A DNA stretch of 64,000 nt, taken from positions 620,001-684,000 of the forward strand of contig NZ_JABKDD010000001.1 in NCBI RefSeq assembly GCF_013623905.1. The letters are read 5' to 3'. Of this stretch, positions 42,566-49,173 are shown piece by piece. The position numbers and the translations under genes are program-made. The notes under the pieces are model-generated. The model was not told where the DNA came from. It did not search any database and saw nothing but the letters and a program-made list of their open reading frames with translations. Source of the DNA: Brevibacterium sediminis. Its GTDB lineage: Bacteria; Actinomycetota; Actinomycetes; Actinomycetales; Brevibacteriaceae. Within the stretch, counting starts at the first letter, position 1; every line of letters starts with the position of its first letter.

Positions 42566-43420
42566 TCACTGCACTTCGTACTTGCCGTTGATCTGCCCGG
42601 CGCCGACGCCGCCGACGGCCTCCATGGCGGCTTTGGACAGGTCGAAGCACCGATTGCCGTGGTAGGGGCCTCGGTCGTTGACCCGCACCGTCACGGACTT
42701 TCCGTTCGCGCTGTTCGTGATCTTCACCTTGGAGCCGAACGGCAGGGTCTTATGGGCCGCGGTGAGCTTGTTCGTATCGAAGATCTCGCCGTTTGCGGTC
42801 TGTTTCCCGTCGAATCCGTCACCGCCGCCGTAGTAGGACATGGGGCAGCTGCCGGATTCGCCGGCCGACTTGCCGGAGTTCGAAGGTCCGTCGTTCTCAT
42901 CCGCGGACCCTCCGGACGAACCCTCGTCGCCAGAGGATTCTCCGCCGCCGGTCGAGCCCTCATCCTTCTTGTCCGCGGTCTTCGACGGCTCGGGGCTCGG
43001 TGTCTCGATATGGGTGTCGATCGTGACTTCTGCGGGCTTCTCCTTGGCCTGCTTCTTCGCCTTAGCGAGAAATTCATCCGCGGCCTTGGTCGGTTCGGAG
43101 ACGGCGACGGCGGGGGCTTCGGCCGGCGCTTCGGCCACGACCTGGCCGCCCGTGGAAGAATCATTGGGCACCATTGCAAGGCTCGAAGCGACGACGGCTG
43201 CCGTTGCGGCGGTCGGCACGATGAAGGCGGAGAGCACCGGACGGGTGCGGACTGCTGCCAGCACTCCCCCGGCGGTGTTCAGGCGGTCGGTCGGTGCGTG
43301 GCGTCCGGTCTTCTTCTTCGCCGTCAGCGCTGAGAAGATCGACCCGGTCTTCTTGGTGCTCGGTGCTGAGTGTCTGCCCACAGTGGTGTTCCTCGTCGTC
43401 ATCAGAGAGTGTCTCGGCAA
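42566..43420 (-). CDS. Secreted RlpA-like double-psi beta-barrel protein
   Basis: This 284-residue envelope protein has a basic cytoplasmic start, one membrane helix at about 62-85, and a Ser/Gly/Glu/Asp-rich linker (about 90-190). A C-terminal RlpA-like DPBB domain (about 193-284) follows: MSYYGGGDGFDGKQTANGE, LTAAHKTLPFGSKVKI and VRVNDRGPYHG. Two cysteines (SCPMSYY and RCFDLS) may form a disulfide. RlpA domains are lytic transglycosylases or peptidoglycan binders. Paired GTWAC-like repeats upstream resemble those before the Rpf-like gene. Confidence 0.85.
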   Translation of the reverse strand: MPRHSLMTTRNTTVGRHSAPSTKKTGSIFSALTAKKKTGRHAPTDRLNTAGGVLAAVRTRPVLSAFIVPTAATAAVVASSLAMVPNDSSTGGQVVAEAPAEAPAVAVSEPTKAADEFLAKAKKQAKEKPAEVTIDTHIETPSPEPSKTADKKDEGSTGGGESSGDEGSSGGSADENDGPSNSGKSAGESGSCPMSYYGGGDGFDGKQTANGEIFDTNKLTAAHKTLPFGSKVKITNSANGKSVTVRVNDRGPYHGNRCFDLSKAAMEAVGGVGAGQINGKYEVQ

Positions 43421-43476
43421 CTCGGAGATGTAATGGGAAGACCTCTCGCAGCAGTGCGCTCGAGGAGAAACTCCAA

Positions 43477-43522
43477 GTTATCTGATCGTTATCTTCACAG
43501 ATTCTAGTTAAGGAACTGTTAC
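43477..43522. promoter_or_regulatory. Two phased repeat pairs (MtrA-box-like) upstream of the RlpA-like gene
   Basis: GTTATC at 43477 and 43488 (11 bp apart), then GTTAA at 43507 and GTTAC at 43518 (11 bp apart), 57-102 nt upstream of the start. Spacing and sequence match the array before the Rpf-like gene. Confidence 0.5.
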
Positions 43523-43529
43523 AAAAGCA

Positions 43530-43558
43530 ATGTGGCACACCGAAATGGTGTGCCACAT
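43530..43558 (-). terminator. Terminator after the helical protein gene
   Basis: ATGTGGCACACC (43530-43541) pairs perfectly with 43547-43558 across a GAAAT loop, 105 nt beyond the 43664 stop and just upstream of the RlpA-like promoter. It separates the two minus-strand transcripts. Confidence 0.65.
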
Positions 43559-43663
43559 GGATGAGAGTCTGCTCACTGAGTGCTTCGGTGAGAGTTGGTC
43601 AACCGCCGCCTCTCGAACGCGGTGCGCGAGCTGCGCAGATCCAGGCCGGTGGAGTCTGCCCGG

Positions 43664-43987
43664 TCAGCGGGACTTGCGTGTCACCAGCTTCCGGACACCT
43701 TCGGCTCCCGTCGTCACGGTCTCCTGCGCCCGGTCGAAGGCGCGTTCGACCTTGCCGCTGCGCACAGCATCATCGATCGCGTGCGAAACGCTTCCCAGTG
43801 CACGGTTGACCCCATTCTCGGTGGCTTCGATGAGGCGGGAGGTCGAGGCCGCCTCCCGCACGTTCTTCACACCGCTGCTCGCAACGCTGTAAGCGCGTCC
43901 GGCGGCCCGGCGGGCGCGTTCGGTCGGGGTCTTCGCGGTCGCGTCGATGACGTCGTCGGGTTCGATGGGTTCGCGGTGTGAGCTCAT
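43664..43987 (-). CDS. Small basic helical protein of unknown function
   Basis: I do not recognise this 107-residue protein. It is predicted to be mostly amphipathic helix, with no membrane segment, and repeats of Val/Ala/Ser spaced as in apolipoprotein- or YtxH-like helices (GVKNVREAASTSRLIEATEN, SVSHAIDDAVRSGKVERAFD). The C terminus is basic (RKLVTRKSR). GGATGGAG precedes ATG 43987. It runs divergently from the GDPD gene with a 56-nt gap. Confidence 0.6.
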   Translation of the reverse strand: MSSHREPIEPDDVIDATAKTPTERARRAAGRAYSVASSGVKNVREAASTSRLIEATENGVNRALGSVSHAIDDAVRSGKVERAFDRAQETVTTGAEGVRKLVTRKSR

Positions 43988-44043
43988 GGCTCCATCCTTG
44001 AACACAGCCTCGGCGAAATCAACACCCTGGTTAGGATTGGACC

Positions 44044-44808
44044 ATGAATTCCCAGCGGGAGGTCATCGCGGACCCAGAGATCATCGCGCACCGAGGCGGC
44101 CTCTGGCCGGGGATGAGCGAAAACACCCTCGAGGCCTTCGCCGCTGCGGCGTCGGCCGGAGTCGAGTGGATGGAGACCGACGTCCACGCCTCCGCCGACG
44201 GAATCCTCTTCGCCGCACACGATGCCGACCTCAATCGCATCGCCGGGCTGGACCACACCATTCGGGAACTGCCGGCAGCCGAGCTCGACCGAGTCGAACT
44301 CCTCGCGGGCGGTCGACTCCCCCGCCTCGAGACGTTGGTGGAAGCACTGCCGGACGTGCGATGGAACATCGATGTCAAAGCCGCCCACAGCATCGGCCCG
44401 ATGATCCGCTTCGTTCACAATTTCCATGCCGCCGACCGCATCCGCCTCGCTTCCTTCGATTCCGCAACGCTCCGACGGCTGCGCATAGCTCTGCCCGGTG
44501 TGCGGACGTCGACGGGGACGACGGAGACCGCCCTCTTCGCCCTCGGCCGACTGCCGGGAATTCCCGACCACGGGGTTGCTCCCCTCCCGCCCGGAGCCGA
44601 CGCCCTCCAGGTTCCGGTGTCGTTCAGACGGGTCCCTGTGGTGACTGCCGACTTCGTCGACCGGGCTCACCGGTCAGGTCTGCTCGTCCACGTCTGGACG
44701 ATCAACGACGAGGCGACGATGCGGTCGCTGCTCGACCTCGGAGTCGACGGGATCGTCACCGATGATGTCGAGCTCGGCCTCGACGTGCTGGCCAGCCGAC
44801 GCGGCTGA
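44044..44808 (+). CDS. Glycerophosphodiester phosphodiesterase
   Basis: This enzyme cleaves glycerophosphodiesters to glycerol-3-phosphate and an alcohol. The 254-residue TIM barrel starts with IIAHRGG (catalytic His) and SENTLEAF, followed by the METDVHASADG metal site and HDADLNRIAG (second catalytic His). No signal peptide is seen, so it is cytoplasmic. TAGGAT (44032-44037) lies 6 nt before the ATG without a ribosome site, suggesting a leaderless transcript. Confidence 0.92.
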   Translation: MNSQREVIADPEIIAHRGGLWPGMSENTLEAFAAAASAGVEWMETDVHASADGILFAAHDADLNRIAGLDHTIRELPAAELDRVELLAGGRLPRLETLVEALPDVRWNIDVKAAHSIGPMIRFVHNFHAADRIRLASFDSATLRRLRIALPGVRTSTGTTETALFALGRLPGIPDHGVAPLPPGADALQVPVSFRRVPVVTADFVDRAHRSGLLVHVWTINDEATMRSLLDLGVDGIVTDDVELGLDVLASRRG

Positions 44809-44850
44809 GTCGAGATTCCGGTCGAGGAATGGATCACTCCCGGTCGGCGA

Positions 44851-44876
44851 GGAATATCCGAGCACGGTAGACTGTT
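44851..44876 (+). promoter_or_regulatory. SigR/SigH-type promoter (GGAAT-N18-GTT) of rbpA
   Basis: GGAAT (44851-44855), exactly 18 nt, GTT (44874-44876), 43 nt before the rbpA ATG. In Streptomyces coelicolor rbpA is known to be a SigR target, which makes this assignment strong. Confidence 0.75.
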
Positions 44877-44919
44877 ACATTGCGTCCAAGGTGTGCAGTC
44901 GAGTCGGAAGGTCTTAGAT

Positions 44920-45261
44920 ATGAGCGAACGCAGTCTCCGCGGAACACAGTTGGGCTCGCGCAGCCTCGAAACCGAGGAGGGCGTCGAGCCGGCACCCCGC
45001 CAGATGGTCGAATTCGAATGCGAAGACGGAACCCGCTTCAAGGTGCCGTTCTCCATCGAAGCCGAAGTCCCCTCAACCTGGGATTCGGGAATCCACGGCA
45101 TCGGCGTCCGCGTCGGAGTCAACGAACCCGATGGCGAGCCCGTCAAGCATGTGCGTTCCCACTGGGACATGCTCCTGGAACGCCGATCCTTCGACGAACT
45201 CCAGGTGCTCCTCGACGAGCGCCTCGCAATCCGTCGCGGTGAGGTTCCGGCCCAGAGCTGA
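44920..45261 (+). CDS. rbpA: RNA polymerase-binding protein RbpA
   Basis: This actinobacterial protein binds RNA polymerase and principal sigma factors, stabilises open complexes and affects rifampicin tolerance. The 113-residue protein has the family start MSERSLRGTQLG, the APRQMVEFEC core segment, FKVPFSIEAEVPSTW, and the sigma-interaction region HVRSHWDMLLERRS. The zinc cysteines of Streptomyces RbpA (WECRFCG) are replaced by WDSGIHG, as also happens in mycobacteria. ATG 44920 has GGAAGG 8 nt upstream. Confidence 0.95.
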   Translation: MSERSLRGTQLGSRSLETEEGVEPAPRQMVEFECEDGTRFKVPFSIEAEVPSTWDSGIHGIGVRVGVNEPDGEPVKHVRSHWDMLLERRSFDELQVLLDERLAIRRGEVPAQS

Positions 45262-45283
45262 TATAACCACAACAAGAGCACAC

Positions 45284-45315
45284 AAGGGGTGCAGGTCAAC
45301 CGACCTGCACCCCTT
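45284..45315 (+). terminator. Terminator after rbpA
   Basis: AAGGGGTGCAGGTC (45284-45297) pairs perfectly with 45302-45315 across an AACC loop, followed by ATTGCT. It begins 22 nt after the rbpA stop. Confidence 0.85.
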
Positions 45316-45319
45316 ATTG

Positions 45320-45375
45320 CTACCTGACGGCGGTCCAGCAACCTCGCGCGAGGTTGCTGGGCCGCCGTCAGGTAG
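45320..45375. repeat. Near-perfect 27-bp inverted repeat between rbpA and ppm1
   Basis: Bases 45320-45346 pair with 45349-45375 with a single T-G wobble (45334/45361) and a 2-nt centre. The structure spans 56 nt and lies 13 nt from the ppm1 stop, just behind the rbpA terminator. It probably terminates ppm1 on the minus strand, but is much longer than other terminators here. Confidence 0.75.
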
Positions 45376-45388
45376 TAAGAGGGGGAAT

Positions 45389-46147
45389 TTAGGTGGTGGG
45401 GGTGGAACGGGTCAGCAGGCGGCGCAGCTGACTGCGGCGGCGGGTCAGGCCCCAACTCGCAACCTTCGTGAACGCCTCGGAGATGATCGAGCCGCTCATC
45501 TTCGATTCACCGAGCTCGCGTTCGACGAAGACGATGGGCACCTCGGCGACGCGGAAGCCGGCTTCGACGGTGCGGTAGGTCATGTCGATCTGGAAGCAGT
45601 ATCCCTGCGACTGCACACCGGAGAGATCGAGTGCCTCGAGCACAGCGCGGTTGTACGCGCGGAAACCGGCGGTCGCATCTTTGACTCCCAGACCCATGAC
45701 AGCGTTGACGTAGACGTTCGCGCCGCGGGAGAGGAAGTATCTCGACTTCGGCCAATCGACGATCTCGCCGCCGGGCACCCACCGTGAGCCGATGATGAGG
45801 TCCCCTCGTCCTTCTCCCGCGGCGTCGAGCAGCTGCCCCAGGTCGAGGGAACGGTGAGAACCGTCAGCATCGAACTCGCAGATGATCTCGTAGTCGCGTT
45901 CCAATGCCCATTCGAATCCAGCGATATAGGCCATTCCGAGCCCTGACTTCTCGCTGCGGTGGAGGACGTTGATGCGGGGGTCCTTCTCAGCCTGCTCATC
46001 GGCCCACTCGCCGGTTCCATCGGGAGAGCCGTCGTCGACGATGAGGACGTCGACTTCGGGCTGCTGTTCGAACAGTCCGGCCAATGTCACGGGGAGGGCG
46101 AGACGTTCGTTGAAAGTGGGGATGACGACAAGAATCTTGGAAAGCAC
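45389..46147 (-). CDS. ppm1: Polyprenol monophosphomannose synthase (Ppm1/DPM1-like)
   Basis: This is a family 2 glycosyltransferase that moves mannose from GDP-mannose to polyprenol phosphate, the donor for lipoglycans and protein O-mannosylation. The 252-residue protein begins KILVVIPTFNE, has VDDGSPDGT, the metal-binding CEFDADGSH, and the family block SRGANVYVNAVMGLGVKDATAGFRAY. No Lnt-type acyltransferase domain is fused, unlike M. tuberculosis Ppm1. The GTG at 46147 is preferred; the GTG at 46156 is possible. Confidence 0.88.
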   Translation of the reverse strand: MLSKILVVIPTFNERLALPVTLAGLFEQQPEVDVLIVDDGSPDGTGEWADEQAEKDPRINVLHRSEKSGLGMAYIAGFEWALERDYEIICEFDADGSHRSLDLGQLLDAAGEGRGDLIIGSRWVPGGEIVDWPKSRYFLSRGANVYVNAVMGLGVKDATAGFRAYNRAVLEALDLSGVQSQGYCFQIDMTYRTVEAGFRVAEVPIVFVERELGESKMSGSIISEAFTKVASWGLTRRRSQLRRLLTRSTPTT

Positions 46148-46424
46148 GGACTCCACGATACGCGGAAGTCGCCCCAGACAATGAGTCGACACCCCCGCCT
46201 TCGGACCACGCTGCCGCAGCAGCGAGTTATCTATTGACGGGAGTGCCGACTCCATCCCACGTCAAGCGGAATGTTCACGTCGAATCTAGTGGCCGCCGGA
46301 GACTTTGCAAAATCGCTGTGACCTGGGCTGATGGCTGAAACTGCAGGTCAGAGGCTTAGTTGAAAAACCGGAATTTTCAGTCCATCGGCGTGTCGGCTGG
46401 ACAGGCCGAAGCATCGGTTTCAGA

Positions 46425-47357
46425 TCAGAGTTCCACCCGGGTGGGCAGCGCCACATCGGGAGACAGTTCGGGCAGCCCAGGCGTTCCCGACCGCGGGTCG
46501 GTGCTCCAGGCTGCGACGCGCGGGTCGGCGACCTGGACGACGAGCCGGTCGACCTTCCAGCGCACGAAATCGGCATCGGCACCGGGGGCGAGCACTCCGC
46601 CTTCGGGATTACCGGCCGCGCGGTGGGCGAAGCGGGTGGCAGCGTTGAAGGCCGCACGAGCGCCGATTCCTCCGTCGCCGACAACGGCATCCCGCACTCC
46701 TGCCCAGGGAGAGGTCTGGGAATGGCTGAAGGACACCTGCGCTCCGGCGGCGAGCAGCTGAGCCAAGGGCTGCGGGCGAGCAGGGTCGAGGGTGATGGCG
46801 ATTCCGCTGCGGCCGAGGGCTTGAACCTGATCGTCCGGAACGGAGAAGTCCAGGCGCAGACGGTACCCGTGGCGTTGGGCATGAGCGGCATCGGCTCGCA
46901 GGGTCTCGAGCACCTCGGTGAGCTGGGCGTCCGAGGCGACGAGGATGAAGAGGCTCAGTGCCGGCAGCTCCTCGAGTCCGAGCAGGTCAGCGGCGGTGAT
47001 CGAGGCGCGACGGGACCCAACGGAACCGGAGTCCAGCTGCGGGTAGTCGACGATCGACAGTGCCTCAGGAGTGTCGGCGGCGAACCGGGCGACCGCCTCG
47101 GCGGTGCCGATCGCGTGCACATGGGTGAAACCCTGTGCGTACAGGTCGGCTGCCGACGGGGCCGAGTCGTCCACGATCAGCCCGGCATGGACGAATCCCG
47201 GGGTGAGGAAGCCCTCACCGAGGTCGATCGCCTCCGGGTCCAGAGCCTTGGCCGCTTCATCGGAACCGATGAACGAGACCTTCCCGTCCTCATATCCCAA
47301 CGCCGTCGCAAACGGATCGACACTGCTGTAAACATCTCCACCAAAGTACATAGTCAC
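46425..47357 (-). CDS. Amidohydrolase-like protein with degenerate metal site
   Basis: This 310-residue protein has the outline of the amidohydrolase superfamily: an N-terminal beta-sandwich, LGEGFLTPGFVHAG, and the C-terminal signature NPEGGVLAPGADADFVRW. The metal-binding HxH that normally follows PGF(V/I)D is missing (PGFVHAGLIVDD), and other barrel ligands are not evident, so catalysis is doubtful. GTG 47357 is preceded by TAGCCT 7 nt upstream, as for a leaderless mRNA. It runs divergently from the exonuclease fusion. Confidence 0.7.
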   Translation of the reverse strand: MTMYFGGDVYSSVDPFATALGYEDGKVSFIGSDEAAKALDPEAIDLGEGFLTPGFVHAGLIVDDSAPSAADLYAQGFTHVHAIGTAEAVARFAADTPEALSIVDYPQLDSGSVGSRRASITAADLLGLEELPALSLFILVASDAQLTEVLETLRADAAHAQRHGYRLRLDFSVPDDQVQALGRSGIAITLDPARPQPLAQLLAAGAQVSFSHSQTSPWAGVRDAVVGDGGIGARAAFNAATRFAHRAAGNPEGGVLAPGADADFVRWKVDRLVVQVADPRVAAWSTDPRSGTPGLPELSPDVALPTRVEL

Positions 47358-47427
47358 AGCCGACAGGCTACACCGTCGGCCGTTGCGGCTACACCTGTGT
47401 CAGGAGGGTCGGGTATCGTCACCTGAT

Positions 47428-49131
47428 GTGAAGCCCTTGGTTCTGCTCGATACTCCAGCCCTGTACTACCGCGCCTTCTATTCGGTGCCGGATTCGATCG
47501 TCAATGCCGACGGTCACCCGGTCAACGCCGTTCGAGGGGTGCTCGACACCGTCGCGCAGATGGTGCGCCGGTTCGACACCGATCGTGTGATCGCGACGAT
47601 GGACGCGGATTGGCGTCCGGCCTTCCGCACCGCGATCATGCCCGAGTACAAGGCGGCACGCGTCAAGGACGAAGAAGCCGGCACGGAGATCCCACCTGAG
47701 CTGGCCGTGCAGCTGCCGATCATGAACCGCGTCCTCACAGCCGCGGGGATTCCCATCGCCGAGGTGGCCGGGACCGAAGCCGATGACGTCATCGCCACGA
47801 TGGCTGCCCAGTCGAAAACCCCTGTGATCATCGTCTCCCCCGACCGCGATCTGTTGGCTCTGCTCGACTCGTCCGCCGAAGTCAGCGTACTGCGCCCCCG
47901 GAAAGGCGGCGAGTGGGAAGCCCTGGCACAGACCGACCTTCCGACCGCCTACGGAGTGCCCGACGGCGCCCGCTATCGCGAGCTCGCCGCTCTGCGCGGC
48001 GATCCGTCCGACGGGCTTCCCGGAGCACCCGGTATCGGGGAGAAGACCGCCGCGACGCTGCTGGAGAACTTCGGCTCCCTCGAATCGATCGTCAAGGCCG
48101 CCAAGGCCGGGGTGAAGACCGGCGGGCTCAGTCCGAAGCGAGCCGCAACGATCATCGAGGTCGAGGAGAGTCTCTACAAGACTCTGGAGGTCATGCGCTG
48201 CCTGACCGACGTCGAGCACGGCATCGACCTCGACCGCGTCCCGAACAGCTTCGACCGCGCCGGGGTCGAAGCTGCGGCCGAGGGGCAGAACATCCGCCGC
48301 TCCGTCGACAATCTCACCAGTGCTCTCGAATCCGTGTCGGGGACCGCCGGTGCGGCTTCCGCACACTCCGCGGCACCTGGGAGCACAGCGACAGCGTCCC
48401 TGCCATCCAAGTCTGCCGTGTCAGCTGAGTCAACAGTACGGAACGGGACCGACGGTTCGTGGGCTCAGTCGCGGCTCGTCGGCTTCGACCTCGAGACCAC
48501 CGGAGTCGAACCGGCCACCGCTCGAATCGTCACCGCCGCCTTTGTCGACTCGGCGGATCAGGTGCGCACGTGGCTAGCCGATCCGGGGATCGAGATTCCC
48601 GAGTCGGCGCGGGCGGTCCACGGCATCACCACCGAATTCGCTCAGGCCAACGGAGCGGCCGCCACTCAGGTCATCAGCGAGCTGTGCGCAGAATTCGCCG
48701 CACTGAGAGAAGAGGGCGCCGTCGTCGTGGGACACAACGTCGTCTACGACCTCAGTGTGATGGCCGCCGAGGTGGCCCGCCACCGCCCGGACATCGATTT
48801 TCCCTCGATCATCCCGACGATCGTCGACACCTTCGTCGTCGACAAGCACATCGATCCCTACCGCAAGGGCAAACGGACGCTCATCGAGACGGCGAAGACC
48901 TACCGCGTCGAACTCCTCGACGCCCATGATGCTGCCGCCGACGCTCTGGCCGCTCTGGACATTTCCCGAGCATTGTCCGAAAAGTCGACGGAAATCTCAG
49001 CGATGAGCAACGATGAGATCATGGCCGCACAGGCCGATTGGAAGCGCTCACAGGCGGCAGGACTGCAGGCCTGGCTGCGGAAGAAGGGCAACGCCGAGGC
49101 CGTCGTCGACGGTTCGTGGCCCATGTCCTGA
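47428..49131 (+). CDS. FEN-type 5'-3' exonuclease fused to DEDDh 3'-5' exonuclease
   Basis: The first ~290 residues form a PolI-type 5' nuclease: LLDTPALYYRAF, MDADWRPAFR, GTEADDVIA and SPDRDLLAL for metal binding, and the H3TH motif GAPGIGEKTAATLL. After an Ala/Ser/Thr linker (about 295-345), a DnaQ-like domain follows, with D354/E356 (FDLETTG), D441 (NVVYDL) and H500/D505. There is no polymerase domain. The mycobacterial relative Rv2090, in the same place near helY, has only the 5' nuclease as I recall it. GTG 47428 is the best start; its upstream frame extends to TTG 47383. Confidence 0.85.
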   Translation: MKPLVLLDTPALYYRAFYSVPDSIVNADGHPVNAVRGVLDTVAQMVRRFDTDRVIATMDADWRPAFRTAIMPEYKAARVKDEEAGTEIPPELAVQLPIMNRVLTAAGIPIAEVAGTEADDVIATMAAQSKTPVIIVSPDRDLLALLDSSAEVSVLRPRKGGEWEALAQTDLPTAYGVPDGARYRELAALRGDPSDGLPGAPGIGEKTAATLLENFGSLESIVKAAKAGVKTGGLSPKRAATIIEVEESLYKTLEVMRCLTDVEHGIDLDRVPNSFDRAGVEAAAEGQNIRRSVDNLTSALESVSGTAGAASAHSAAPGSTATASLPSKSAVSAESTVRNGTDGSWAQSRLVGFDLETTGVEPATARIVTAAFVDSADQVRTWLADPGIEIPESARAVHGITTEFAQANGAAATQVISELCAEFAALREEGAVVVGHNVVYDLSVMAAEVARHRPDIDFPSIIPTIVDTFVVDKHIDPYRKGKRTLIETAKTYRVELLDAHDAAADALAALDISRALSEKSTEISAMSNDEIMAAQADWKRSQAAGLQAWLRKKGNAEAVVDGSWPMS

Positions 49132-49173
49132 ACGCTAGACTCGACATCGACGTACAAACGACGAAGGACGACA

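Noticed and set aside
44893..44919. Upstream extension of rbpA
   Set aside because: Family proteins begin at the MSERSLRG-type sequence, and ATG 44920 has its own ribosome site, so the extra nine residues are leader.
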